64,000 nucleotides of DNA from Rebecca billardiae RCC1528 (lineage: Eukaryota > Haptophyta), in assembly GCA_965240325.2 (NCBI GenBank), contig OZ251229.1:2232001-2296000 (forward strand), read 5' to 3'. The translations under genes were made by a program, and so were the position numbers. Below, piece by piece: positions 44,062-56,194 of this stretch. The notes beneath the pieces were generated by a model. It worked only from the letters and a program-made list of their open reading frames with translations. It had not been told where the DNA came from and made no database searches. The number at the start of each line of letters is the position of its first letter. Position 1 is the stretch's first letter.

Positions 44062-45285
44062 ATGGAGCTGATCACCCCCGGGGGGGCTGGCGAGCCGGGC
44101 CACCGGGAGCGCGATGTTGACGCCGTCGCGCGCGAGGCAGACCGGCTCTTCTGGCTGTTGCGAGGCCTGGCGCCATCGGAGACGTCCGAGCGTGGCGCTG
44201 CGGGCGTGCTGGCGGCCGCAGCGTGTGCGCTGGATCTGACTCCTGCCGGGCACGAGCCTGAGGGGCCAGGAGCTGCGCCTGAGCCGAGCGACGAGGACGC
44301 CCTGCCCACCGAGAGCGAGGACGACGACCCCGACCTGTGTGCCATTTGCCTCGACCCAGTCGAAGGCGCCGATGAGCGGGGCGCCTCGCGCACGCTCCCT
44401 TGCACTCACGCGTTCCACGTCGGCTGCCTGACGCGTTGGCTGCAGGTGCGAAAAACGTGCCCTCTGTGCCAGCGAAACGTGCAGCTCAGCCGCTCCGCCC
44501 AGCTGCGGGCTCGGCGCCGGGCACGCAATGCGCAGCGCGAGGAAGACGCGCAGCGCGAGGCGGACGCCGCGCAGCGCGAGGCAGACGCCCGGCGTGCGGC
44601 GCATGAGGCGTGGGTGCAGCGCGAGGTCGACAACGCCCGGCGTGCGGCGCATGAGGCGCTCCAGCAGCGACGGCGTGCGGGCGACCTCAATGGCGACTAC
44701 CCGTTGCTGCCGCACCGCACCCTGGGGCCCCCGGCGCCCCCGGCGCCCCCGAACTTCGACGTGCTGGTGCGGCTGCTCGATTTTTTGTACCTGGGCGAAG
44801 ACACGCGCGCGGACACGGACACCGAGCCCGATGCCATGGCGCCAGCTGCTCAGGCGCGCGAGCCACAGGCCACGCCGGCAGGCGCTGCCGTGCCGCGCCC
44901 CGACGAGCCGGCCACTCCGCCGGCCGGTGCGGACGACGGAATGGCGCGCCCGGCCGGTGCAGATGCTGAGCGGCGGCCGCAGCCGCCGACGTGGCCGCCA
45001 GCTGTCGGGCAGCGCGTGCAGGCGCGCTACCCACCCACGAGCTGGAGGTGGCGACCAGCGCGCGTGGTTCGCGCCAGCAGCGCACATGACGAGCCCCTCC
45101 GCCTGCTCTTCGACGGGTTCATGCGCTCGGTCAGCGTGCCAACGAGCGCTGTGCGCGTGCAGATGGGTCGACGCTCCCAGAGCCGCAGTGCCGCCGCGCG
45201 TCGCGCCCGTCACGTCATCGACCCGGACGCCGGCGTGGCCACCGGCACCGGCGCGGCTGGCGAGACCGCGGCCACGGGTCAATGA
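44062..45285 (+). CDS. RING-H2 finger protein with basic coiled coil and Tudor-like C-terminus (putative E3 ligase)
   Basis: 407 aa from the first in-frame ATG (MELITPGGAGEPG). RING-H2 at residues 93-136: CAIC, then CTHAFHVGC, then CPLC, with the full C3H2C3 ligand set. The RING is followed by a degenerate Arg/Glu/Ala repeat helix (QREADAAQREADARRAAHEA). After a Pro-rich linker the end holds VGQRVQARYPPTSWRWRPAR, then VVRASS and LRLLFDGFMRSVSVPTSAVR, whose strand pattern resembles a small Tudor/SGF29-like barrel. Likely a ubiquitin ligase; substrates unknown. It lies 160 bp downstream of the METTL4 fusion in the same direction. Confidence 0.8.
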   Translation: MELITPGGAGEPGHRERDVDAVAREADRLFWLLRGLAPSETSERGAAGVLAAAACALDLTPAGHEPEGPGAAPEPSDEDALPTESEDDDPDLCAICLDPVEGADERGASRTLPCTHAFHVGCLTRWLQVRKTCPLCQRNVQLSRSAQLRARRRARNAQREEDAQREADAAQREADARRAAHEAWVQREVDNARRAAHEALQQRRRAGDLNGDYPLLPHRTLGPPAPPAPPNFDVLVRLLDFLYLGEDTRADTDTEPDAMAPAAQAREPQATPAGAAVPRPDEPATPPAGADDGMARPAGADAERRPQPPTWPPAVGQRVQARYPPTSWRWRPARVVRASSAHDEPLRLLFDGFMRSVSVPTSAVRVQMGRRSQSRSAAARRARHVIDPDAGVATGTGAAGETAATGQ

Positions 45286-46403
45286 TGCACTTGTAACCTG
45301 CTTGTCAATGACAATGTCAGCAGATATATCCTGCTGGAATCAGAGCAGTATCACGCCGGGCTCAAAGTTATATATATATTTATATTGGCGCGGTATATAA
45401 GCAGATTATATTGACGCCTGCCGCCGACGTTGTCACATTACCATACGTCGTTAATGGCGCACGGCCCCCCCGAAAGGTCTGAGCGTGAGCGAAAGCCGGG
45501 GGGGGCGGCGCACGTGCTCCGCAAAATCAAAAAAGAGGATGCGCGCAGGATTTGGGGGATTTTTGTAGGTGGATTTAGGTGTGAAATCCGCATTTGACTC
45601 GATATCGCTGCTCATGATTGCGTTTGTACTGCTCCTTAATCCTTGGATAGTAAGTAATAGAAGAAATCGAACTCGAATAGGACAAAGGCACGCTGCGTCT
45701 GCATCTTTCTGATAATTACGGTGGGCCGTTCGTGATTCTCCTGCTGATATACACTTTTGGTTTGCTGATTCCAATTCAAAGAGTAAAGTATCGTCTCCTA
45801 TTATCCTTCTCCTCTGAAGAGAACCACACTTCAGCAAAAACAACGTTTCAGTATCAACGTATTATGGCACGACGTTCGTCATCGCGGCTCGTTTGTCTAT
45901 TGGTACCCGCGAAATGAACCCTGCCAGATCTTCGCCTAATCAAAAACGCCTAGGCACGCGTTTTCGCACCGTTTCGCCGTACCATTTATGAGATTAACTT
46001 ATAATTATACAAACTTACAAAAACGGCGGTTCGCTTCGACCAGAATATATGCGCCCGTGCGGGCGTGGCCGACTAAGTGATATGACCAAATGAGGGAATC
46101 TTACCCGTAAGCGTTATTTGGCGGCCCCGGCACACGCCGAGCGACCGAGGGCGATCGGAGGCTCAAAGCCGAAAAGGCTCTCGTTTTGCGTGCCGGTGCG
46201 CGCGACTCAGCGCAGGTGCGCGCACTGCAGCTGCGGCGGGTCCCAACAGCCGTCGGCATCGCATTCGTGCCTCGCTCACCCCACGCGCCCCGCCCTGCCA
46301 TGCGTCTTCGGCCCAAAGTGTACACCCCGCCCGGCCCGCGGCGTCGGCGCCCGCCGACGAAGTACGTTCACGAACACGGCCATCGGACTGCCGCGCCGCG
46401 CAG
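45286..46403. other. AT-richer intergenic region
   Basis: About 45500-46080 is markedly lower in GC than its surroundings. A C7 run at about 45466 and a G8 run at about 45498 could form a hairpin (loop GAAAGGTCTGAGCGTGAGCG). A minus-strand frame at 45451-45843 is not convincing. Nothing else recognised. Confidence 0.45.
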
Positions 46404-47371
46404 GTGACTCGACCTCGAGCGAGCCTGGGGCGTGGAGGCGACCGACGGCGGGGTGCGACTTGCCCACCGACCCGAGCTGCATCACCCAGCGCAGCTTCGC
46501 CCGCGACGATGCTTCGCCTGGCTACCACTGCTCAGCCTCGTTACCCACCGGCTGTGATGGCGACGCTGTCTGTCCGCGCGGCGTGCGGCGGCGCGCAGGC
46601 AGGGAGAGCGGCAGCCGGGCACCGAGCCGCAGGACGAGCTCTTGCTGGAGGACTCGCCCGAGCGCGCGTTCGCGCGCTTGCACACCGCGCTGCGCACCAT
46701 GCACGACCAGCGCGTCCTGCGCTTCTACACGCAGAACGACTCGTCGTGGACGATCGATCACGGGACATTGGCCTGCTGCAGTCGCAGTATCGGCGCACGT
46801 GCTGCACGCGACCTCGCAGCGCGCGTGGCCCGCATTCGAGGGGAAGACGCCGAGGGCGTGCAAGGAGCGGCTGCTGCGGCTGCGGGACATCGTAGACAGG
46901 CTCGAGCCGCGGGACATTGGCCTGCTGCAGTCGCAGTATGCGCTGCTGCACGCGACCTCGCAGCGCGCGTGGCCCGCATTCGAGGGGAAGACGCCGAGGG
47001 CGTGCAAGGAGCGGCTGCTGCGGCTGCGGGACATCGTAGACAGGCTCGAGCCGCGGCTGCTCGCGACGCTCTTCCCCGCCGACGCCGACGACGAGCTGCG
47101 CGAGCTTGTCCGACGCTGCGCCGATCCCGCCGGCGCGCGAGGCTGTGCGAGGCTGACGGACGGGCTGCCGAGCGCGATCTCCTCAGCGCTGCGCGCGGCC
47201 ACAGCAGGGCTGCCCGAAGCGCACCGGGCGGAGGCGCTGCGGCTGCTGCGCGTCGAGTTCGACACGGCCCAGCCCCCCGAGGCCGTCGATCGAGTCCGGA
47301 TTACTCGCGCCCGCGCCTCCTGCACGGCGACGGCGCCGGGCGCGCGCATCGTAGTGATAAATTCACAGTGA
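46404..47371 (+). pseudogene. Myb/SANT-like gene broken by tandem duplication and frameshift
   Basis: The 5' part reads SPERAFARLHTALRTMHDQR, then VLRFYTQNDSSWTID in one frame (to about 46762). The 3' part reads RDIGLLQSQYALLHATSQRA, WPAFEGKTPRACKERLLRL, DIVDRLEPRLLATLFPADAD and onwards in another frame to a stop at 47369-47371. WPAFEGKTPRACKERLLRL has the Trp and the GKTPxxCxxR spacing of a Myb/SANT third helix. A near-identical 145-bp segment stands twice in tandem; the first copy carries a 5-base difference at CAGTAT that shifts the frame. A splice could rescue it, but no clean donor/acceptor pair is seen. Without the first copy the two halves would differ by only one frame step. Confidence 0.5.
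46764..47055. repeat. 145-bp direct tandem duplication inside the Myb-like gene
   Basis: CGGGACATTGGCCTGCTGCA through GACAGGCTCGAGCCG occurs at about 46764-46912 and again at 46911-47055, nearly identical except for a 5-base length difference after GCAGTCGCAGTAT. Confidence 0.92.
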
Positions 47372-48168
47372 TTCGGTGAAGAACGCGACAACTACCAGGG
47401 CCGTGCGCCATCAACTTCGTTGTTCACTACCCGAAGGCGAAGATCGGTCGTCGGCTCCTGATACAGGCTACACGGCGCGATTGAATAGTTGATTCAACTG
47501 ATTCAAGGGACGTACATGGTCACATCGGTTCGCGGCAATCTCTATAGCTAGATACGTCATCGCTCCTTGGACCTTGCTGCAATCTCATTGGCCGGAAAAA
47601 TCGCTTATAACGGTTCGTTACGTTAGGGATCCTAAAGGGCGTGAAGTTTTTTGGACGGGCGTCACTCCACGCTTTTACTATGAACTTGCCGTGGGCGCGA
47701 CCTTTTTCGGCCGTGATGCGTGTTAGAGAGGGTCTCAAAATTCGAAACTCGGTCTCCTCCAGCCATGAAAATCGTCCCCCGTCCCTTTTTTCTTGCTCGG
47801 ATCAAAGATCTTTTTGAAACGTGGTTCGGGCCCGCTGGTGCGGGCTCCACGCTGCGCGCTCCGCCCTGCACCGCGGGCCATAAGCAGTCGTCGTAAGCGC
47901 ATATCGTCGGGGGATTTATCGGCGCGCTAGTACTTAAGTGAGTAGACAGTAGTTATCAATATCATAGTAGTACTCAGGGCTCCCTGGAACAGTAGTACTG
48001 GAAGCAGGCCGGGGCCGCGGGCCGGCTTACTGAAAGTTTTCGACGGCCGTCGTGCCAGTCTGCGCCGGCACAAACCAGAGTCCAGAATGCTGATCATTGC
48101 GTCTTATAGTTAGGACGTCTCTTAGGAGGCATAGCTGCTGACTGTCTGTCTGTCATCCTAATCATTGA
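47372..48168. other. Intergenic containing dispersed repeat copy C (about 47735-47881)
   Basis: CTCAAAATTCGAAACTCGG to CACCGCGGGCCATAA corresponds to the right half of the repeat at 32906-33240. The rest of the interval shows no gene. Confidence 0.75.
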
Positions 48169-50226
48169 TCATTCTCCAAAGACGTCGAGCTTCTTGAGGC
48201 CTTTGAGCTGCGAGACGTACTGGTACGGCGTCAGCGTCGACGTGGAGCCCAAGAGCACCTCGCGTTGGTGCGTCTGCGCGCGCGCAGGGACGCCAGGCAA
48301 GACGCGCGGCTGGGGAGTCAGCGGCCGGCCCGCCACTGGGGGTTCCGCCGCACCACGCCGCGCCGCGCCGCGCGCGTTCGGCGCGTGCGCGCACCTTTGT
48401 CAGCTCGTACGCACACTTGAGCTCGCTGTACGCCACGCCCCCGATCATGAAGACAACGAGGCGCGGGCCGAGCGTCGCGCCCTCCTCCTTCTTCTGCCGC
48501 CCTCGCGATGCCCAGCTCGGCTCCGGCACCCCGACCGCGCGCCGCGCCTCGAGCGAGACGTCAGCGGGTGAGATGCCGCCGAGGCTCGGCCCGGGCCGGT
48601 CCTTAACATAGGGAAAGTCCGCTGCCGACGCCGCGCCCGTGAGCGCCGCCTCCATGGCCGGCTTGATGCGCGGGGTGTATCGCGAGAGGTCGTAGCTCGC
48701 CGCGCTCTCCTCCTTCGCCTTGCTCGCCGGCTTCCGCCGCGGCGCCGTCTTGCTCGCGCCGCGCAGCAGCGTGACCCCGAGGAACTTGAGGTTCACGAGC
48801 GCCGTCTGGTCTTCGGGCGAGAGGCCGGCCGCCTCGATCAGCCGCTTGCGGTCGTCGTCGCGGATGCCCTCCTGCGTGATGATGTACGCCATGAGCAGCC
48901 TGATCTTGTCCATCGGCGAGATGTCACGGCGCAGCATCCCGTGCAGGTCCTCGACCAGCGCGGGTCCCTTCACCTCGCGCCCTGCGCGCGCGCGAGCGAG
49001 GGCGCGCGCGCGGCGGCGCGATATGAGGCGGCGGCGAGGCGCGCGGGGCGCGGACACGGCGCGCGCGCACGCGCACCGTCGGAGTCCTCGCCCACGGCCA
49101 TGTTTTGCTCGAGCGTGGAGACCGCCTCGAGCTGGTACTGCTTGAACCGCGCCATCAGCTCGCGCGTCAGCGAGATGTGCAGCGAGTACCGCTGCATCTC
49201 CTCCTGGTACTGCGGCATGCCACGCAGCGCATCTGACATCTCCTTGAGGCCGACGCCCTCCTTGCCCTTGTTCAGCTTGGTGGCGCTCTGGTTGGCCTGG
49301 AGGAACTGGTTGAAGTTGGAGGTGAGGTACTCGATGCAGTCCGCGATGTGCAGGTGCCGCAGCGTCGGCCACAGCGGGTCCGTCTCGTTGAGCAGCACCT
49401 CCTTCTTGAGCTCCTCGCCGCGGTTCGACGTGTAGCGGTACGAGTAGCGCTCTCCATCCGCGACTGGCAGCAAGTCCTGGATCATCGCCTGGTACGAGTA
49501 CTCGTGCAGCACAGGCGCGAGCGGGTCGAGCGTGCGGTCGACGATCAGCAGCGTCGGCCGCTCGCTCGCCCGCCCCTTCGAGAACAGCGCCGTCGCCGCG
49601 CTGAGCCGCTCGAGCTTGTCCTGCACGAGCTGCGCGACCGTCTGAGCGCACGGGTGGCCCTTGGCCGCGAATCGGATGTACGGCATCTGGCCGTACATCG
49701 CGAAGAGCGTGGCGAGCTTGTCCGCGATGCGGTGCTGCGCCGGCACCGCCGCCGTCGTGCCCGGCGTGTAGATCGCGCCGAGCGTGTCCGGCACCTCGAG
49801 CGAGAACGCCTGCGCCTCGGTCGCCACGTATTCAAAGTTGAGCTCCTGGAACGTCTTGACGCGCGCGACGACGGCCGCGGCCTTGATCTTGGCGAGCAGC
49901 GCGTCGGGGAGGTGCGAGGTGAACAGCACGTGCACCTCCCCGTACATCGGATTCCTCGGGTCGGCGAAGTCGGCGATCATCGCGTTCACGCTCTCGACGG
50001 TCGGCGTGATCAGGTAGACGGCCGGGAAGTTGCGCAGCGGCTGGCGGGAGGTCTCGAGGGCCTCGACGAGGGTGATGCCCTCCTCGGTGATCTCCGAGAC
50101 GCGGAGCACGCTCGAGATCGCGCGCAGCGCCAGCTTGTCGCACAGCAGCACGCCAGGCGCGCCGAGGTGCAGCGACTTGAGCACATCAAGGATCCGCCCG
50201 CGCGTCTGCGAGCGCAGCCCGCGCAT
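48169..50226 (-). CDS. Sec1/Munc18-family (SM) protein
   Basis: Three exons, 50226-49077, 48981-48395 and 48273-48169, give 613 aa, the usual SM length; donors GTGCGC, acceptors GCAG. The ATG at 50226 is chosen because family similarity begins there (MRGLRSQTRGRILDVLKSLH); an open GTG-initiated extension upstream has no Met and is not needed. Landmarks are VLLCDKLALRAISSVLR, EEGITLVEALETSRQPL, FPAVYLITPTVESVNAM, LIVDRTLDPLAPVLHEYSYQ (the domain-3 SM signature) and VVFMIGGVAYSELKCAYEL near the end. The last exon closes with TPYQYVSQLKGLKKLD. SM proteins clasp SNARE bundles and syntaxin N-termini. The sequence is closest in feel to the Sec1/Munc18-1 plasma-membrane branch, but the subfamily is not proven. 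Confidence 0.88.
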
Positions 50227-50557
50227 TGTGAGGTAGTGCGGCCGAGGGGACGATAGACCACCAATCGGCGGAGGGCTCGGCGCCGAGTCACTCTCGACCG
50301 AGGCCTCGCGCAGCACCTTGTAGCCCGACGTCGCGGCTCGACACGGCCGGGGCGCGCGGCCAAGCCGGAGGGCGGCGGCGGCGGCGGGTGAAGACGCCGC
50401 TGCTTCGTTCGATCGGCGCCTGGGGAGGCACGATGGCGGCCGAGCTTCACCGTCACCGGTCCCTGCTAAACTTTAGTTACTGCTGACTGTCTAACCCTAA
50501 TTGTCACTGTCAGACGACTGTCAGCATGACTCGCGTCGCGCCGCGCGGCCCGCATCA

Positions 50558-53500
50558 TCACGTGTAATAGCTCAGCTGCTTCGTATGCTGCGAGCGTGCC
50601 GCCTCGCCGAACTGCTCGTTCCACCGGTACAGCTCCTCGACCGCGGCCGACTGCCGCGAGAGGCTCGGCGCGATCACGAGCTCCTGGCCCACGACGCCGT
50701 CGCGGAAGAAGTCCGACATGCGGATGGGCCGGAGCGCGGGCGACGCACGCGCCGTCGGCGGCGCTGGCGAGCGCACAGCCGCGTCCGCCTCGGCCGCCGG
50801 GGCAGCCGCGACCGCAGCCGGCTGCTCCGCCGCGCGGGCAGCCGCGGCCGGAGCCGCCTGCAGGTCGGCCGCCGCCGCGCCTCCCGCCGCGCGCTCGTCG
50901 CTCAGCAGGTCGCGAATCGGCTGGTGCGCCGCGCGCACGCACAGCGCCTTGAGGTCGGAGCCAGAGTACCCCTCCGCGCGCGCCGCGAGCTGCTCGAGCG
51001 AGACGCTCGCGTCGAGATCCTCGTCGTGCAGCAGCAGGCTCAGGATCTGCAGCCTTGCGCGCCGCTCGGGCAGCGGCACGAGGATGCGCCGCGGCAGCCG
51101 GCGCAGGATGGCGTCGTCAAGGTCAAACGGCCGGTTGGTCGCGGCGAGCACGACCACCTGCTCCCACTCGCGCGTGCGCAGGCCGTCCCAGTGCAGCATG
51201 AACTCGTTCTTCAGCTCGCGCACCGCCGGCTGCTCGTCCGAGTTGCCCCGAGCGTGCAGCATCGAATCCACCTGCGCGCGCGCGCGCGTGCGGTGCGGAC
51301 GAGGGCGGCGAGACGGTGATCAGCCAGAGATCCAGAATCGAATAAAGAAAAAAAGGCGGAATAAGAAATCGCCGCGGCGGTGCGGCGCCCCGGCGTGCGC
51401 TTCGAGAGGTGCGGCGCAGCGCGGGCGCTGGGGCCGGCGCGCGGGCCGCGGCGCGCACCTCGTCGATGAAGAGCACCGCGGGGGCGAGCTTCGCGCACAG
51501 CGTGAACACGGCGCGCACGTACTTGTTGCTCTCGCCCAGCCACTTGGACATGATGGTGCTCAGCGTGAGCTGTGCGCGCGCACCGCGCGAGACACGACGA
51601 CGGCCGCGTCCGCAGCACGCGCGCGCGGGGCCGCATGCGCGTCAGCGCTCGAGCGCGCGGGCCCGCGGCCCGGCCGCGGCGCGACGCAGCGCGTGGGTGA
51701 CGTGCATGCGACGCACCTGCAGGAAGCTCGCGTGCGCCTCCGACGCGACCGCCTTCGCCAGCATCGTCTTGCCCGTGCCCGGCGGCCCAAACAGTAAAAC
51801 GCCCTTAGTCGGTGTCGTGAGGTTGCCTCTGCTGAACAGCTCGGGCCGGAGCAGCGGCAGGGTGACCACCTCGCGGAGGGTCTGCTTCGCCTCGTCGAGG
51901 GTGGCGATGTCCGCCCAGCCCACGCCCACCTCCCCCGGCGGCACCACCGATGCGAGCAGCGACTCCTCGAAGCGGTCGCTCACCTCGACCAGCCGCGGCG
52001 CGCGCTCGCGCCGCCGTGAGCACGCCGCTGCGTCACGCGCGCCCGCCTGCAGATGGGTGTGCGCCAGCACGAGCGGCGGCGCCGCGGTGGGCTCGGGGGG
52101 CGGGCCGGCGGGGCGCCGGGCGCACGCCAGCGCGAGGCACTCGGCGTCGACGGCGCCGTCGTCGCTCGAGCCGCGCGGCGAGCACGGCCCGGCGAGCGCG
52201 CCGCCCGCATCGGCGCCGCCAGCGTCATCGCCTCCGTCCTCGCTCGAGCGCCGGGCACGCGTCGTGGCAGTTGTCCTGCCCGCGTCAGGCGCACGGTCGG
52301 CGGCTGGCGCGGAGCACGCGCGCGGCACTTCGGCCGACGGCGCGTCGGCCGGCCCGCCGTGCGCGTGCTGCGCGAGCAGGTAGTCCCCCACCGCCCACGC
52401 CAGCACGTGGCACATCTCCTCCTCCGAGCGTATTGCCGCGCCCGCGCCGTCGGCCGCGCCCAGCTGCCGCTCGAGCTCGCTCAGGTCGACTGGCAGGCCG
52501 TGCTGCGCGCACACGCGGCCGAGGGCCTTGCGCTCAGCGTCAGCGCAGAGAGCGCGCTCGTCGTGCCGCATCTGGGCGAGCCATGACGCGCGACGCACGC
52601 CGGCGGGCGGCTCGAGCGGCACGACCGCCGCGAAGCCTCGAACACCGCCAGCGCTGAGCGCGTGCGCGCGAGGCGGCGCCGGCTCGCCCTCGTCCGGCGT
52701 CGACGCGCCGTCGGCGCCGGCGTGCGCGGCTGCGTGCGCGTCGGGGTGCGGCTCGGGCTCGGCGTCCTCCGCACACTCGCTCGCGCCCGTCGGCGAGCCC
52801 GAGCCTCGCGGGTCGGCCGCGGCGAGGAGGTCGGTGAGTGCATCCTCCGACCGACTGCGCTCGGCGCCTCTCGCGAGCACGCCGACCACGCGCGGCGGGT
52901 GCGTGGCGGGCTGGCTCGTCGCGAGGCCGATGACGACGACGGGGAGGCGGCGCGCGCTCAGCTGGCTCAGCTCGCGCTCCAGATGCGCGCGGGCCTCGCG
53001 CTCGCGAGCGAGCGCGTGCGCGTCCTGCACCACGAGCACCGTCGGCTGATGCTCGTGCGCGGCGATGCCGAACGCAGCCTCAGTGAGCAGTGCGTCCAGG
53101 GCAGCGGGCGCGACCAGCGCGACGAGCGACGAGAGCAGCGTGCTCGGGAGGCGCTGCCCGCCCGAGGCCTCGTCGCCGAACTGCCGCCGAAGCCAGCGGC
53201 TCACGTGCGAGCGCTGCCGGTCCAGCACGACCACGCGCATGCCGAACTCGGCGGCGAGGCCGAGCACCAGCTGCTCTTGGGCCGCCCTCGCGCCCGGCGG
53301 CGCCTCGAGCAGCAGGTGGCTCAGGTTGGGCAGCCGGCTGGTGATGGGCAGCGCCTTGGCGCGGCCGAGCGCGTAGGCGAAGGACGCGCGCAGCTGGTGC
53401 AGCGTGGTGTCACTGCGCGAGCGGGCGGGCGCGGGGCGGCCGGCCGATGGGATGCGAGCACGTCAGGGCGCCGTGCGCACGCGCGCCCAGCGCGCGCGGC

Positions 53501-53781
53501 GTTGCCGATCCGCACCTGACCGGATAGCGCGGCCGGAGCGAGGTGGACGCCTGCATCTGCTTCGTGTCGCGCTCGGCGTGCTGCACCAGCTGCTGCATGC
53601 ACACCGCGATCAGAAGCTGCCGCAGCCAAGCGACGTACAACACGACCGGGAAGTGCTGGCACACGACGGTCGCCACGTCCAGCCAGAGCGGGCGGCTGGC
53701 CAGCGCGGCGATGCGCTTCTCGCAGGTGCGCACGAGCGCCCACAGACGGTCGACGGGCGGAGCCAAGGCGTCGGCACCCAT
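50558..53781 (-). CDS. Plant-type (DAA1-like) AAA ATPase, Msp1/katanin/spastin clade
   Basis: Four exons, 53781-53516, 53412-51717, 51569-51459 and 51271-50558, give 928 aa; phases agree and donors are GTGCGG, GTGCGT and GTGCGC. The N-terminal half contains a degenerate nucleotide-binding-like fold (RYPVSDTTLHQLRASFAYAL, HLLLEAPPGARAAQEQLVLG, MRVVVLDRQ) as in Arabidopsis At4g02480-type proteins. After a long acidic, Ala-rich linker comes the AAA module: GVGWADIATLDEAKQTLREV, Walker A GPPGTGKT (631-638), KWLGESNKYVRAVF, Walker B VLFIDE (686-691), AATNRPFDLDDAILRRLPRR with arginine fingers, and GYSGSDLKALCVRAAHQPIR. These meiotic-clade ATPases remodel proteins at membranes or microtubules. The upstream start is uncertain; this ATG is the only in-frame Met. 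Confidence 0.85.
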
Positions 53782-54068
53782 GGCGGGCTCGTCCACCTCC
53801 GACCAAGCGGAAGCGCTGGGATTGAGACGCCCTGTGTTCAAGCGGACGCCGCCGCCGCCATCGCTGGACCACCGCTTGGAGCTTCTTGACTGCTGTCTGC
53901 TGATCCGGGGTCCGGCTGCTGGTTCCGCTTGCGGACGCACGGCGCTCGTCTTCTCCGCGCTTGGCCGCGTGTCGGCGGCAGCGACGCCCACAGGCACACG
54001 CCGTGGGCAGTGGGCTGTCGTGTCACGCGTGTGGATTGTCGTGCTATCACAACCACATCCAACCATCC
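53782..54068. promoter_or_regulatory. Putative bidirectional promoter, AAA ATPase and E2
   Basis: 287 bp between divergent start codons. Inference from spacing only. Confidence 0.45.
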
Positions 54069-54861
<793 letters not shown>

Positions 54862-55705
54862 GCAGGCCGGCTGAGTAGTGAGTGGCATCGCGCAGGTGTG
54901 AAGTGACAAGCGCGCGCAGCCGGATCGGATACATGTGATGACTCTTAGGACGGTCTTAACTTTGACTCGCGTCACCGACTCTGAGCAGAGATTGCTGCTC
55001 CGATTTGCGCGTCACCCGGAGAATATCTAGCGCAAGCAATATAATATATAATAGCTGCTAGATAGCCGGCCTGGCTAACCGTGTTGTCTGTTCTGTTGAC
55101 CATGCCGACGTCATAGGGGGTCCAAGCCGCGGAATTAAAAATCGAAAATCGACTGCCCGATTTCGCGGTGACCATTTCCGAACATTGTTGCCTCGAATTG
55201 CGGCAGCACGGGCCGCGGCCGTTCAGAGCACGGTCGAGCCCGAGATCGGGCGAGTAGCACGCCTGGGCGGTGGACTTCATCGTCGCGTCGGCGCGGCGGA
55301 GCGCGCTCTGGCGTCAGAGGCGCGCGGGCGGGCGAGTCAGGGTGGCCACCATGACAGCGGTCGACCAAATGATCGCTGGCAGCTCGCTCTCACCGGACAT
55401 CTTGAACCTCACAGCCCCGCTCTGCGCGCCGTTCGAACTCTCATCCGGATGAGCGCGGACAACGCAGCCCCGCTTTCAGGTGAAGCGTGCACGCTGCGCG
55501 CTGGTTTACACCTGGTTTAGCTTGTCCATGATGAGCATGAATGACCCCCCGGCGCTCGGCCTGGTGCGTGCAGTGCTCACCTCCCCACGCGCTGCGCATG
55601 CACTCGCGCGATCGCTGGCCGCTCGTTCGCAAACGGGAGTGCGCGGCAGTCGTGGGTGGTAAGCAAGCTGGCGACCCTGTGTACGTGCGGGGCCTGTCTT
55701 CCAGC
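54862..55705. other. Unresolved region, possible minus-strand exons
   Basis: Minus-strand sequence near 55560-55510 reads PSAGGSFMLIMDKLNQ, bounded by CACCAG and a GTGTAA-type donor, which looks exon-like. No gene model could be completed here and no family is recognised. Confidence 0.3.
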
Positions 55706-56194
55706 TCACAGTAGTACCGCCAGAAGCTCCAGCTGGCACGCGTCGGCTTGTTTGTTGTGCCACTTGGCGTGCCGCTTGGCTGCATGCAGCAGCCGAGCTG
55801 CGCTGACGCGAAGAACGTGCACCTTGTCACGAACGTCAAGCTTGCTGCGGAGCAAACGCGCGCCGCCAAGCTCCGCTATGACCGCTGCCACATCTGCACA
55901 CCGTGTCTTCGTCTCGGGAGTGCCTGCGCCACTGTTGGCGGCCGTCTTGGAGCAGCGCGCGGACTGCATGATGCTCGGGGCAGGAGTGCTGCTGGGCGCG
56001 GCAGTGGAGGCAGAGAGCTCAACGCTCGCCACCGAGCAGCTCGCAGAGTCAGAGGTAAGCTGGAGCAGCCTCGACTGCAAGCGGTGTAGCCGCAGCAGAG
56101 GTGGACCGGCGGCGGCCTCGCGTGGGCTGGGGTACGACGAACGGCGACGGTGCCTGTGACACCTGAGTACGGGCAAGGAAGCCGCCCGGCACAT
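55706..56194 (-). CDS. Possible exon or small gene, hypothetical
   Basis: Minus-strand frame with fairly balanced composition in its second half: CADVAAVIAELGGARLLRSK, then LDVRDKVHVLRVSAARLLHA and WHNKQADACQLELLAVLL. A CACCGCTTGCAG acceptor-like site precedes SRLLQLTSDSASCSV, and a GTACTAC donor lies near the end. It may be a central exon of an intron-rich gene spanning about 55-56.2 kb. The initiator shown is not reliable. No family recognised. Confidence 0.3.
   Translation of the reverse strand: MCRAASLPVLRCHRHRRRSSYPSPREAAAGPPLLRLHRLQSRLLQLTSDSASCSVASVELSASTAAPSSTPAPSIMQSARCSKTAANSGAGTPETKTRCADVAAVIAELGGARLLRSKLDVRDKVHVLRVSAARLLHAAKRHAKWHNKQADACQLELLAVLL

Noticed and set aside
45451-45843. 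130-aa minus-strand frame in the AT-rich gap
   Set aside because: No motif and no conserved-looking core; the lower GC makes it look like unconstrained intergenic sequence.
50227-50460. GTG-initiated N-terminal extension of the SM protein
   Set aside because: No ATG in frame, low-complexity sequence, and similarity to the family begins at the ATG at 50226.
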